Shown here: in pieces, positions 1 through 8,207 of the stretch
How the letters are laid out: each line of letters starts with the position of its first letter
How positions within the stretch are numbered: position 1 is the first letter of the stretch
Assembly: GCA_016703155.1 (NCBI GenBank)
Contig: JADJCP010000003.1
Coordinates: 124,001-188,000 of the forward strand
Direction: 5' to 3'
DNA length: 64,000 bases
Source: Hydrogenophilales bacterium
Lineage (GTDB): Bacteria; Pseudomonadota; Gammaproteobacteria; Burkholderiales; Thiobacillaceae
Program-made: the position numbers and the translations under genes
Notes under the pieces: generated by a model
Databases searched by the model: none
Told to the model about the DNA's origin: nothing
What the model saw: only the letters and a program-made list of their open reading frames with translations

Positions 1-804
1 GTGGTCGAGCCGCGCGTCGATGCCTTCATCGCCAACGACCTGCGTCTCGACCCGACCCGGCGCATGCTCATGGTCACCGGGCCGAACATGGGCGGCAAGT
101 CGACCTTCATGCGCCAGACCGCGCTGATCGTCCTGATGGCCTGTTGCGGTCTGTATGTGCCGGCGACCCGCGCCATCATCGGTCCAGTCGACCAGTTGTT
201 CACCCGGGTCGGTTCCTCGGACGATCTGGCCGGCGGCCGTTCGACCTTCATGGTGGAAATGACCGAGACGGCGCAGATCCTCAACAACGCCACGGAATAC
301 AGCCTGGTGCTCATGGACGAGATCGGTCGTGGCACCTCGACCTTCGACGGCGTCAGCATCGCCTGGTCCGTGGCCCGGCATCTGGCCGAGAAAGTGCGCG
401 CTTACACCCTGTTCGCAACCCACTATTTCGAGCTGACGCAACTGCCCCAGGAATACCGCACGGTGGCCAACGTGCATCTGGACGCGGTGGAAACCGGCGG
501 CCGCCTGACCTTCCTGCATGCCGTCGAGGACGGCCCGGCCTCGCAGAGCTACGGCATCCAGGTGGCCAAACTGGCTGGCGTGCCGGCGATGGTGGTCAAC
601 GCGGCGCGGCGCAAGCTGGTGGAACTGGAGAATGCCCAGGTCGCCAGCGCCGGTCAGGGCGACCTGTTCGCCACCCCGGCGCCGCAGCCTGAGGTCGAGG
701 CCTCGCCGGCGCTCGATCAACTGCGCAATCTGGACCCGGATACCCTGACGCCGCGCGCGGCGCTCGACGCCCTCTACGAACTGAAACGCCTGCTCAAATC
801 ATGA
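1..804 (+). CDS. mutS: DNA mismatch repair ATPase MutS, C-terminal part (cut by window edge)
   Basis: This is the ATPase and dimerisation end of MutS, which binds mispaired DNA and recruits MutL. The Walker A motif GPNMGGKST lies at residues 27-35 of the visible part, the Walker B motif LVLMDEIGRGTST near residue 100-112, and the ATPase His of FATHYFELT near 140. The tail carries the usual variable linker and a short C-terminal helical segment (LKRLLKS). About 590 residues of the connector, lever and mismatch-binding domains must lie upstream of base 1; the GTG at base 1 is an internal Val codon, not a start. The stop overlaps the next start (ATGA), suggesting co-transcription with the following two small genes. 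Confidence 0.97.
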   Translation: MVEPRVDAFIANDLRLDPTRRMLMVTGPNMGGKSTFMRQTALIVLMACCGLYVPATRAIIGPVDQLFTRVGSSDDLAGGRSTFMVEMTETAQILNNATEYSLVLMDEIGRGTSTFDGVSIAWSVARHLAEKVRAYTLFATHYFELTQLPQEYRTVANVHLDAVETGGRLTFLHAVEDGPASQSYGIQVAKLAGVPAMVVNAARRKLVELENAQVASAGQGDLFATPAPQPEVEASPALDQLRNLDPDTLTPRAALDALYELKRLLKS

Positions 805-1091
805 CCATGAAAACCTTGCATCTCGATGCCGCCGAACTGGCCCTTGATTTCAACGCCTGCCTGAAACTGGCCGAGGCCAATGCCGAACACCTGCTCGGCG
901 AGGCCATGCTCCTGTCTTTCTACGACCGCGACCGCAACCTGGAATCGCCCAACGGGGTCTCGGAATGCCACCAGGGCTGCGCCACGCCCGGCTGGGTGGA
1001 CTACGCGGCGAACCGGGGCGGCACGTTGATCGTCAATTTCGAGCGGGGCCGCTTCGTGTTCTGCTTCATGCCATTGGATGCGCTCGCATGA
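801..1091 (+). CDS. small conserved-looking protein of unknown function
   Basis: A 96-residue soluble protein with no signal peptide or membrane segment. I do not recognise the family with confidence. It has two close cysteines in a SECHQGCATPGW stretch (about residues 54-65) and a third in the VFCFMPLD tail, with a predicted beta-rich second half (GTLIVNFERGRFVFCF). The start overlaps the mutS stop by four bases (ATGA) and its stop overlaps the next start in the same way, so it is translationally coupled on both sides. A second in-frame ATG lies two codons in (MTMK). The coding frame is supported by tight coupling and codon use like the neighbours; function is unknown. Confidence 0.7.
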   Translation: MTMKTLHLDAAELALDFNACLKLAEANAEHLLGEAMLLSFYDRDRNLESPNGVSECHQGCATPGWVDYAANRGGTLIVNFERGRFVFCFMPLDALA

Positions 1092-1513
1092 ACAAGGAAG
1101 ACTGGGACAAACTTGCCGACCAACTCGCGGCCCTGCCCGGTGGCGCGGTGGCGGCCCTGCCGGATTTTTTCGGAAATCTGGTCAGCGACGAGCTGGCGCC
1201 GATCACCTCGGACTGGGACTACGACGGCTGGGTACTCAAGGACGAGGGCATGCTTAGTCTGCGTCTCAACGATGCAGTCGATGGCATGCGTCTGTTCTAC
1301 GTGACCGAGGAGGGCGAGCTGGGGATTGCTCGTGCCGGCAATGAACTGTTGCAGGTCGCGCGTGAAAAAAACGTGTCGGCGCTGATTCTACTGCTAGTGG
1401 CCATCGCCACCGGCCAAGTCGACGACGGCCGCCGACTGAAGGTCGAGTTGCCGAAAATTGATGCCGCTGCCAAGGATCTCATGCTGATGACCGTCTGCCG
1501 GTTGTGCGGTTAG
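1088..1513 (+). CDS. hypothetical protein downstream of mutS
   Basis: A 141-residue soluble protein that I do not recognise. It starts at an ATG overlapping the previous stop (ATGA); the frame stays open further upstream but that part lies antisense to nothing and overlaps the preceding gene, so the coupled ATG is the better start. It has an acidic N-terminal half with WDYDGWVL, a moderately hydrophobic segment near residues 96-107 (SALILLLVAIATG) that is too short and interrupted to call a membrane helix, and ends in a Cys-x2-Cys (CRLC). The stop codon forms part of a stem-loop shared with the opposing gene. It is probably the last gene of the mutS transcript. Confidence 0.65.
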   Translation: MNKEDWDKLADQLAALPGGAVAALPDFFGNLVSDELAPITSDWDYDGWVLKDEGMLSLRLNDAVDGMRLFYVTEEGELGIARAGNELLQVAREKNVSALILLLVAIATGQVDDGRRLKVELPKIDAAAKDLMLMTVCRLCG

Positions 1514-1535
1514 CCCCTCCTGCGGGCTGGCTAAC
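1509..1535. terminator. stem-loop between convergent genes, built from both stop codons
   Basis: GTTAGCC at 1509-1515 pairs with GGCTAAC at 1529-1535, with a smaller nested GC-rich hairpin inside. The left arm contains the TAG stop of the plus-strand gene and the right arm contains the TAG stop of the minus-strand gene. There is no clear T tract on either side, so termination is plausible but unproven; the position between tail-to-tail genes is the main support. Confidence 0.5.
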
Positions 1536-2196
1536 GCGTAGTCGTTTGGGTGACCTGGCTGGCGCGATACCCCGGGCAGTCGGCTGCCAACTCCGATACC
1601 TGGGCCACCAGTCCGCGCAAGTTGGACAAATCGTCGAGTGTGCCAAGCATGACATCCAACGGCGTGCGTCCATTCAATTCGACCCGCGGGTAACGTAGCC
1701 ACTCCCTGATGAGTGGCACATGGCCGAGGCGCAAGCGCAGGGCTTTGTGAATCGCCAAAAGATGTTTTGCCCGGAGCAACAAGACCGGCTCGTCGGGGAG
1801 CGGCCGGCCATCGAGAAAACTGTCCAGTGCCGTGCTGCCGATCCCGAGCAGCACCGCCTGGTCGTCCAACGAAATGTCCCAGTCGAGGAAGACCCTTTGC
1901 AGCGCGGCGCTTTCGGCGGCACGTAAATCCGGGCTGTGTGCGTCGATGCGCTCGAATTCGGTGAACGAACTCGAACACAGGGTGTAGCCCTCGCGCCGAC
2001 GGCGATGACGAAGTTGCCGCAGGGCATCCAGCCCGTGCGGGTAGTCGGGCATGGGCTTGCGCTGGACACGGCCACCGCGACTGTCGCGGCCACCGGAGTC
2101 GGTGACCAGAACCCAACCGCCGAACAGGTCGGGGGCGAGCATCGCCGTGTAATAACGCTCGGCGGATTGCCAGTGGAGTGTCAGCGGTTGTTCCAT
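1531..2196 (-). CDS. WGR-like domain fused to ParS/MbcA-type antitoxin domain
   Basis: A 221-residue protein in two parts. Residues about 5-75 look like a WGR domain: GWVLVTDSGGRDSRGG followed by an aligned Ala/Leu-Arg helix and REGYTL, the pattern seen in WGR proteins that bind nucleic acid. Residues about 105-200 resemble the toxin-binding DUF2384 domain of ParS/MbcA/Xre antitoxins, including the typical LNGRTPLDVML signature near residue 172 followed by a short amphipathic end. No RES or other toxin gene is next to it: one neighbour is the small unknown gene and the other is polA. Both domain calls are from pattern memory; the DUF2384 call is the firmer of the two. It stands alone on the minus strand, about 180 bases downstream of polA. 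Confidence 0.6.
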   Translation of the reverse strand: MEQPLTLHWQSAERYYTAMLAPDLFGGWVLVTDSGGRDSRGGRVQRKPMPDYPHGLDALRQLRHRRRREGYTLCSSSFTEFERIDAHSPDLRAAESAALQRVFLDWDISLDDQAVLLGIGSTALDSFLDGRPLPDEPVLLLRAKHLLAIHKALRLRLGHVPLIREWLRYPRVELNGRTPLDVMLGTLDDLSNLRGLVAQVSELAADCPGYRASQVTQTTTR

Positions 2197-2237
2197 GCCG
2201 GTACCGTTTGGGTGTCTTAACTACACCATAGCAACAA

Positions 2238-2255
2238 CCGGGCCATTTCGCCCGG
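2238..2255 (-). terminator. GC-rich hairpin in the polA to WGR-gene gap
   Basis: CCGGGC at 2238-2243 pairs with GCCCGG at 2250-2255 around a six-base loop. It lies downstream of polA on the minus strand and upstream of the WGR-fusion gene. No T run follows, so it may be a weak terminator or a leader structure. The rest of the 2197-2377 gap shows no gene; an AT-rich patch at about 2270-2283 could hold a promoter for the minus-strand gene. Confidence 0.3.
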
Positions 2256-2377
2256 CCGAAAAACGCGTCTTTTACAATATGTTGCCGGTGGATCGAGGCG
2301 GAACAGGGGGCGTTGTTGCAGGCAAGGCGGCAAGCTTTGCCGGCGCGGGCAGGGCATGACGGCGGCCAGTGCATGGT

Positions 2378-5152
2378 TCAGTGCGCCAGTTCCCAGTTTG
2401 GACCGACGCCCATATCTACCTTCAGCGGTACCTTCAACTCGGCGACGTTGCACATCAGCCCGGGCAGGTTCAGGCGTACAGCCCCAAGCTCATCCTCGGC
2501 GACTTCCAGTACCAGTTCGTCGTGCACCTGCATGATCAGCCGTGTTTTCAGTTGCTTCGCGTCCAGCCAGCCCTGCACGGCGATCATGGCCAGCTTGATC
2601 AGGTCGGCGGCGGTGCCCTGCATGGGGGCGTTGATCGCGGCGCGCTCGGCGCCCTGGCGGCGGCCCTGGTTGCCGGCCCGGATCTCCGGAAGATACAGGC
2701 GCCGGCCGAACAGGGTCTCGACGTAGCCGTCCATTTTCGCCTTCTCGCGGGTGCGCGCCATGTAATCGGCGACGCCGGGATAGCGCGCGAAATAACGGTC
2801 GATGTAGTTCTGCGCCGCGCCCCGGTCGATGCCCAGTTGCGCCGCCAGGCCGAAAGCGGACATGCCGTAGATGAGGCCGAAGTTGACCGCCTTGGCCATG
2901 CGCCGCTGTTCCGCCAGAACCTGCTCGGGTTCCAGGCCAAGAACCTCGGCGGCGGTGGCGCGGTGGATGTCGGCGTCCTCGGCGAAGGCCTTGAGCAGGC
3001 GTTCGTCGGAGGACAAATGCGCCATGATGCGCAGCTCGATCTGCGAATAGTCCGCCGAGACGATGACAAAGCCGGGCTCGGCGATGAAGGCTTCGCGAAT
3101 CTTCCGGCCTTCGGGGCTGCGCACCGGGATGTTTTGCAGGTTCGGGTCGTTCGATGACAGCCGGCCGGTGACCGCGACCGCCTGGCTGTAGGTCGTATGC
3201 ACCCGGCCGGTCGCCGGATTGACCATGTCCGGCAGTTTGTCGGTGTAGGTCGATTTCAGCTTCGCCAGGCCCCGGTATTCGAGGATGATCTTCGGCAGCG
3301 GATAGTCCTCAGCGAGCTTTTCCAGAACCTCTTCATCGGTCGAGGGCGCGCCCTTGGGCGTCTTCTTGATCACCGGCAGTTGCAACTGGTTGAAGAAGAT
3401 TTCGCCTAACTGCTTCGGCGAATTGAGGTTGAAGGGCTGGCCGGCGGCGGCATGGGCCTTGGCCTCCAGGGCCATCATCTCGGTGGCGAGGTAGCTGGAA
3501 TGGCGACGCAGCAGATCGGTGTCGAGTTTCACCCCGGTGCGCTCCATGCGCGCCAGGATGGGTAGCAGGGGCATCTCGATCCCGGCATAGATGCGTTGCA
3601 GGCCGGCTTCGCGATGGACGCGCGGGTACAGGGCCTGGTGCAAGCGCAGGGTGATGTCGGCATCCTCGGCGGCGTAGTCCGTGGCGCGGGCGATATCCAC
3701 CTGCTCGAATCCGATCTGGCCGGCGCCTTTGCCGCAGACCTCCTCGTATTTGATCGTGGTTTCATGCAGATGCCGCGCCGCCAGATCATCCATGTCGTGA
3801 CGCTCGTGGGCTTCGAGAATGTAGCTTTGCAATAGCGTGTCGTGGGCGATGCCCCGCAGGTCGATGCCATGGTTTTGCAGGACGTGCCAGTCGTACTTCA
3901 GGTTCTGGCCGACCTTGGGCCGATCCGGGTTTTCGAGGATCGGGCGCAGGCGGTCGAGCACCCGGTCCAACGGCAGCTGGTCCGGGACGCCGGCATAGCG
4001 GTGGCCGAGCGGCAGATACGCCGCCTCGGCATGCGCTTGCGGTGTCGGCTCCAGGCCGAGTTCGAACTGTCCCTGCGCAGGCTGCGCCTTGGTCTTGCCG
4101 ACGACCGAGAAAGACATGCCCACCAGGCGGGCCTGCATGGTGTCGAGGCTGGTCGTTTCGGTATCAAAGCAGATCAGTTCGGCCTGGGCCAGCTTGTCCA
4201 GCCAGATCTGAAGATCGGCCTCGGTGAGCAGGCATTGGTAGTGGCGTTCGGGCTTGGGCGGTGGCGGGTCGTTCGAGACCGGTGCCGTGTCCGTGGCGTC
4301 CGACGCCGCGCCCAGTTCACCCAGCCAGGTGCGGAAGTTGTAGCGGGTGTACAACTCGCCGAGCCGATTCCGGTCCTCCGCCTGCCAATGCAGTGCGTGC
4401 ATGTCCACGGGCAGTTCGACATCGGTCTTCACCGTCAACAGTCGGCGCGCCATGGGTAGCCAGTCGAGGGCGCCGCGCAGATTGTCGCCGACCACGCCCT
4501 TGATCTCGCCGGCACGGCCAACGAGGTTATCCAGGTCGCCGTATTCGGTCAGCCACTTGACCGCCGTCTTGGGGCCGACCTTGGCGACGCCCGGGACATT
4601 GTCGACGGCGTCGCCGATCAACGTCAGGTAGTCGACGATGCGCTCCGGCGGCACGCCGAATTTGGCGAGGACTCCGGCTTCGTCGAGGGTCTCGTTGGTC
4701 ATGGTGTTCATCAACCGGGTGTACGGGTTGACCAGTTGGGCCAGATCCTTGTCGCCGGTGGAAACGACGCTCTGCATGCCGTCGCGCTCGGCGTGCCTGA
4801 CCAGGGTGGCGATGACGTCGTCGGCCTCGACGCCCTCAAGCATCAGGAGCGGCCAGCCAAGGGCGCGGATGGCATCGTGCAGCGGCTCGATCTGTTGCGC
4901 CAGATCCTCCGGCATGGGTGGGCGCTTGGCTTTGTAGTCTGGATACCAGTCGTCGCGGAAGGTCTTGCCCTTGGCGTCGAAGACGCAGGCGGCGCACTCG
5001 GCCGGAATGTCCTTGCGCAGTCGCTTCAGCATGGCGATGACGCCATAAATCGCCCCGGTGGGGAACCCCTCCCGGTTGCGCAGGTCGGGCAAGGCATGGA
5101 ACGCGCGGTACAGGTATGATGAACCATCGACCAAGAGCAAAGTTTTAGCCAA
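2378..5152 (-). CDS. polA: DNA polymerase I
   Basis: A full-length 924-residue family A polymerase for Okazaki fragment processing and repair. The 5'-nuclease domain (about 1-290) has its metal-binding acidic stretches VEADDVIATL, STGDKDLAQLV and IGDAVDNVPGV. The 3'-5' exonuclease domain is active-looking, with the D-x-E pair in CFDTETT (D330, E332). The polymerase domain has motif A VSADYSQIELR, motif B KAVNFGLIYGMS and motif C MQVHDELVLEV near residue 873-884. The start is a TTG: the protein begins MAKTLLLVDGSSYLYRAF, as expected for the family, with a GGGAG ribosome site just upstream that lies inside the opposing gene's 5' end. Only 14 bases separate it from the divergent LOG gene. Confidence 0.97.
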   Translation of the reverse strand: MAKTLLLVDGSSYLYRAFHALPDLRNREGFPTGAIYGVIAMLKRLRKDIPAECAACVFDAKGKTFRDDWYPDYKAKRPPMPEDLAQQIEPLHDAIRALGWPLLMLEGVEADDVIATLVRHAERDGMQSVVSTGDKDLAQLVNPYTRLMNTMTNETLDEAGVLAKFGVPPERIVDYLTLIGDAVDNVPGVAKVGPKTAVKWLTEYGDLDNLVGRAGEIKGVVGDNLRGALDWLPMARRLLTVKTDVELPVDMHALHWQAEDRNRLGELYTRYNFRTWLGELGAASDATDTAPVSNDPPPPKPERHYQCLLTEADLQIWLDKLAQAELICFDTETTSLDTMQARLVGMSFSVVGKTKAQPAQGQFELGLEPTPQAHAEAAYLPLGHRYAGVPDQLPLDRVLDRLRPILENPDRPKVGQNLKYDWHVLQNHGIDLRGIAHDTLLQSYILEAHERHDMDDLAARHLHETTIKYEEVCGKGAGQIGFEQVDIARATDYAAEDADITLRLHQALYPRVHREAGLQRIYAGIEMPLLPILARMERTGVKLDTDLLRRHSSYLATEMMALEAKAHAAAGQPFNLNSPKQLGEIFFNQLQLPVIKKTPKGAPSTDEEVLEKLAEDYPLPKIILEYRGLAKLKSTYTDKLPDMVNPATGRVHTTYSQAVAVTGRLSSNDPNLQNIPVRSPEGRKIREAFIAEPGFVIVSADYSQIELRIMAHLSSDERLLKAFAEDADIHRATAAEVLGLEPEQVLAEQRRMAKAVNFGLIYGMSAFGLAAQLGIDRGAAQNYIDRYFARYPGVADYMARTREKAKMDGYVETLFGRRLYLPEIRAGNQGRRQGAERAAINAPMQGTAADLIKLAMIAVQGWLDAKQLKTRLIMQVHDELVLEVAEDELGAVRLNLPGLMCNVAELKVPLKVDMGVGPNWELAH

Positions 5153-5166
5153 CAGAAAGCTCCCAC

Positions 5167-5895
5167 ATGAACATTAAGATTCCCGAGGCGCACCACGATA
5201 CGCCCAGCAGCGAAGAGAAATACAGCTCGGCGCGCGAGTCCTGGCGGATGTTCGAGTATATGTCGGAATTCGTCGGCGCCACGGAGCGGCTGGCGAATAT
5301 CCGGCCCGCCGTGACCGTGTTCGGCAGCGCCCGCGTGGCGCCCGACACACCCTATTACAGGCTCACCGAAGACATCGCCCGGAAATTGTCCGATGCCGGC
5401 TTTTCGGTGATCTCGGGCGGTGGCCCCGGCCTCATGGAGGCCGCCAACAAGGGGGCCTATTTCGGCAAATCCCCCAGCGTTGGCCTGAATATCCAGCTGC
5501 CTCACGAGCAGCATGCCAACCTGTATCAGGATATCAGCCACTCGTTCCGGCACTTCTTCGCGCGCAAGGTGATGTTCGTCAAATACGCCTGCGCCTACGT
5601 CATCATGCCCGGCGGCTTTGGCACCCTGGACGAGTTGATGGAAGTGCTGACTCTGGTGCAGACCGGCAAGGTACGGCGCATTCCGATCATCCTGGTGTCG
5701 GCGGCGTTCTGGCAACCCCTGGTCGACTGGTTTCGGACGACCCTCGCCGGCGAGGGCATGATCGATCTGGCCGACCTTGATCTGCTGCAGATCACCGACG
5801 CTCCCGCCGAGGTGGTGGATGCCATCTTCTGCCACTACGAGGCGCGTGGTTTCGAGCCCTCGCTGCGCGACCGCGACATCTTGCTGAACTTGTGA
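5167..5895 (+). CDS. LOG family protein (TIGR00730 type)
   Basis: A 242-residue Rossmann-fold protein of the LOG (lysine decarboxylase-like) family. The diagnostic motifs are GGGPGLMEAAN at residues 84-94 and PGGFGTLDE at 148-156, with a nucleotide-binding-like FGSAR at 52-56. Characterised members (plant and actinobacterial LOG) are cytokinin nucleoside 5'-monophosphate phosphoribohydrolases, and others such as PpnN act on AMP, GMP and related nucleotides; the substrate here cannot be read from sequence. The extended N-terminus (about 45 residues before the fold) is typical of the longer proteobacterial subgroup. It is divergent from polA with only 14 bases between starts, so each gene's promoter must lie inside the other gene. 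Confidence 0.88.
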   Translation: MNIKIPEAHHDTPSSEEKYSSARESWRMFEYMSEFVGATERLANIRPAVTVFGSARVAPDTPYYRLTEDIARKLSDAGFSVISGGGPGLMEAANKGAYFGKSPSVGLNIQLPHEQHANLYQDISHSFRHFFARKVMFVKYACAYVIMPGGFGTLDELMEVLTLVQTGKVRRIPIILVSAAFWQPLVDWFRTTLAGEGMIDLADLDLLQITDAPAEVVDAIFCHYEARGFEPSLRDRDILLNL

Positions 5896-5950
5896 CGTCG
5901 GCGGCGGGGCATGCCGCCTCTGCTAAAATAAACACTGAAAGGGGTTTGTC

Positions 5951-6283
5951 ATGCGCCTATCTTACGTATTGATCGTTTCACTGCTGTTTTCGGTACCACC
6001 GGTTTTCGCCGACCAGGCTGCCAAGCTCGTGCCCTTGCCGGAAATTCCGCCGCCACCGGGCATGGTCGATGCCGATCTCGAACCCCAGGTGACCATCAGC
6101 AAGAAGGGCGGCGATGCCATCGAGGAATACCGCATCAAAGGCCGGCTGTATCTCATCAAGGTCACGCCGCCGCACGGCAAGCCCTATTACCTGATCGACC
6201 CGCGCGGTGACGGGCAATTGCGCCGCTACGACGACCTGAGCCCGAACTTCATGGTGCCCCTCTGGATCGTCAAGGAGTTCTGA
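5951..6283 (+). CDS. DUF2782 family periplasmic protein
   Basis: A 110-residue protein with a cleavable signal peptide (about residues 1-20, ending VFADQA), a proline-rich stretch (LPEIPPPPGM), then a small domain with YRIKGRLYLIKVTP and YYLIDPRGDGQL, which matches what I know of DUF2782, a family often found near polA in betaproteobacteria. Function is unknown. An AAAGGGG ribosome site precedes the ATG. The next gene starts five bases after the stop, so the two are probably one transcript. Confidence 0.82.
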   Translation: MRLSYVLIVSLLFSVPPVFADQAAKLVPLPEIPPPPGMVDADLEPQVTISKKGGDAIEEYRIKGRLYLIKVTPPHGKPYYLIDPRGDGQLRRYDDLSPNFMVPLWIVKEF

Positions 6284-6288
6284 CCTAA

Positions 6289-7032
6289 ATGGAACGTTTG
6301 ACAGTAGCCCGCCCACCCTCGGCGGCGGGAATGGAGTGGCTGAAACAAGGCTGGCGTCTGTTCAAGCTTTGGCCGATTCCGTGGATGGGCATGACGGCGG
6401 CGGCGTTTCTGGCGATTTTCGGTATCTCCATGTTGCCCATGGTGGGTGGGGCGGTGGTTGAGTTGTTGTCGCCGCTGCTGGTCGCCGGTTACATGTTCGC
6501 GGCGCGCGCGGCGGATCAAGGCGAGCCGGTGACCTTCCTCTATCTCGCCGAGGGTGCCAAACGGCATGGCCGCCCCTTGCTGCTCCTGGGACTGGTCTAT
6601 CTGGTGGGCGGTCTGTTGATCGGTCAGGCGATGCAGATGCTTGGCGGCAGCAGCTTGCAGGAGATGGTGCGCATGGCACAGGATCCGGCATCATTGTCGC
6701 CGGAGGCGGCCCGGTCCGTGCTGGATCAGAGTTTGCCGGCGGTGCTGGTCGGTTTGGCGCTGTACACGCCGTTACTCATGGCAACCTGGTTCGCGCCGGC
6801 CTTGGTGGTATTCAAGGATTTCTCGCCGGTCAACGCACTCTGGTGGAGCCTCTGGACCTGCTTCGCCAACTGGCGGCCGGTTTTGCTCTACAGCCTGGCC
6901 ATGAGTGTCATTGCGGCGCTGGCGATATTGATCCCGTTCGGTCTGGGCCTGCTGGTGTTTCTGCCTTGGGCCATGACCTCGACGTATTTCGCCTTCACTC
7001 AGCAATTCGTCGCCGGTCGGTCCGAGCAATGA
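6289..7032 (+). CDS. BPSS1780-type inner membrane protein
   Basis: A 247-residue polytopic membrane protein with five to six hydrophobic segments, for example residues 31-60, 97-115, 145-170 and 190-240. The N-terminal SAAGMEWLKQGWRLFKLWP followed by WMGMTAAAFLAIF matches the BPSS1780 membrane family in betaproteobacteria; no biochemical role is known to me. It is flanked by DUF2782 (five bases upstream) and overlaps the di-heme gene downstream by four bases (ATGA), indicating a translationally coupled operon. The family name is from memory of conserved N-terminal residues, so treat it as likely rather than proven. Confidence 0.75.
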   Translation: MERLTVARPPSAAGMEWLKQGWRLFKLWPIPWMGMTAAAFLAIFGISMLPMVGGAVVELLSPLLVAGYMFAARAADQGEPVTFLYLAEGAKRHGRPLLLLGLVYLVGGLLIGQAMQMLGGSSLQEMVRMAQDPASLSPEAARSVLDQSLPAVLVGLALYTPLLMATWFAPALVVFKDFSPVNALWWSLWTCFANWRPVLLYSLAMSVIAALAILIPFGLGLLVFLPWAMTSTYFAFTQQFVAGRSEQ

Positions 7033-7523
7033 AGTGGCTTGTGTCCGCTTGGCTGGCCATGGCCGCTGTTAGCCTGTCTGCCCAGTCCTGTGCATCCGTG
7101 AAGTTCAGCGACAGTCTTTACCAGAAGTTTCATCACGACCGCTGTCTGCAATGCCATCAGTTCAACAGCAAGGCGAGCAACGGCCGCGCCTACGCTTCGC
7201 ACCGCAGCCGGTACCTCTGCGAAAGCTGCCATAAGCCGAAGCTGACCGGTTTGCCGGTAGGCGAATGGATGGCCCCGGCCGGCGCGAAGATGGACTACAC
7301 CGGCATGTCGGCGCGCGATACCTGCCAGATGGCATTGCGTAACGTCGGCTATGGCGACAAAAAGGCACTTATGCGGCGCCATCTCCTGCTCGATCACCGC
7401 GTTCTTTGGGCGATTCAGGGCGCCATCACGCCCGGTGGGGCGCGTGAGAAGGTGCCGGGCGGCATCGATGATTGGACGCGTGACGTCAACCAGTGGATCG
7501 ATGGCGGCATGCTGTGCGAGTAA
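7029..7523 (+). CDS. small secreted di-heme c-type cytochrome-like protein
   Basis: A 164-residue protein with an N-terminal signal segment (about 1-22, ending LSAQSCAS) and two heme c binding motifs: CLQCH at 39-43 and CESCH at 64-68. Extra His residues at 35-36, 58 and 117-122 could be distal ligands. The C-terminal half has no further CxxCH and includes ITPGGAREKVPGG and WTRDVNQWIDGG. I do not recognise a named family; it should be exported and hemylated in the periplasm and handle electrons. It is coupled to the preceding membrane protein (ATGA) and followed after six bases by a UreH-like membrane protein, a family used in metal or redox handling, so the pair may work together. Confidence 0.75.
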   Translation: MKWLVSAWLAMAAVSLSAQSCASVKFSDSLYQKFHHDRCLQCHQFNSKASNGRAYASHRSRYLCESCHKPKLTGLPVGEWMAPAGAKMDYTGMSARDTCQMALRNVGYGDKKALMRRHLLLDHRVLWAIQGAITPGGAREKVPGGIDDWTRDVNQWIDGGMLCE

Positions 7524-7529
7524 CCCCGG

Positions 7530-8207
7530 ATGTGGCCGATGCCTGAAGCAAGCCAGCTGATGGCGTTTCTGGCGGGCCTCATGGGTGGCGTGCATTGCCT
7601 GGGCATGTGTGGCGGTATTGTCGCCGCCATGGGCCTGCAAGGCGGCGGTGCGCCGAAGACATCGGTCCTGGCAGGCTACAATTTCGGACGCCTCGCGAGC
7701 TATGTCCTGGCCGGCACCCTGGCGGGTCTGGTCGGTTCGGCGGCCTTTCTCTCGGAACGACTCCTGCCGCTGCAAACCGGTCTTTATGTCACGGCGCAAC
7801 TCATGCTGATCCTGGTCGGCCTGTATCTGGCCGGCCTGAATCAGTCGGTGCTGATCCTGGAGAAGGCCGGAGGAGCCCTCTGGGGGCATATCCAGCCGCA
7901 TATCGGTAGGATGCTGCCGGTCGACAGCTTCGCCAAGGCACTTCTCGCGGGCGGCTTGTGGGGGTGGCTGCCCTGCGGGCTGGTCTACAGCGTGCTGGTA
8001 TCGGCCCTGGCGAGCGGCAGCGCCGGTCAGGGGGCTCTGCTGATGCTGTGCTTCGGCCTGGGTACGTTGCCGAACCTCCTGGCCATGGGCTGGGCGGCGT
8101 CCAAACTGAGGGGTTTTTTCCGACAGCCCGGGGTGCGCCTGGTTGCCGGATTGTCCGTTTCGGCTTTCGGCGTCTGGGGTTTGCTACAGTGGTGGCTCAG
8201 GGGTTGA
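7530..8207 (+). CDS. UreH/DsbD-like (TauE/SafE annotated) membrane protein
   Basis: A 225-residue protein with about six transmembrane helices. Two conserved motifs are characteristic of the sulfite-exporter TauE/SafE or UreH-like (DsbD_2) family: GGVHCLGMCGG at residues 19-29, with His22, Cys23 and Cys27, and WGWLPCGLVYS around Cys149. Related proteins are found beside cytochrome oxidase maturation and heavy-metal genes and are thought to move metal ions or reductant across the inner membrane; the cargo here is unknown. It lies directly downstream of the di-heme protein gene, and its last 11 bases overlap the opposing DUF4426 gene. The database label sulfite exporter should not be taken as a function. 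Confidence 0.8.
   Translation: MWPMPEASQLMAFLAGLMGGVHCLGMCGGIVAAMGLQGGGAPKTSVLAGYNFGRLASYVLAGTLAGLVGSAAFLSERLLPLQTGLYVTAQLMLILVGLYLAGLNQSVLILEKAGGALWGHIQPHIGRMLPVDSFAKALLAGGLWGWLPCGLVYSVLVSALASGSAGQGALLMLCFGLGTLPNLLAMGWAASKLRGFFRQPGVRLVAGLSVSAFGVWGLLQWWLRG

Noticed and set aside
5595..5825. Short minus-strand frames inside the LOG gene
   Set aside because: They lack ribosome sites and homology, and the plus-strand protein has the family motifs throughout.
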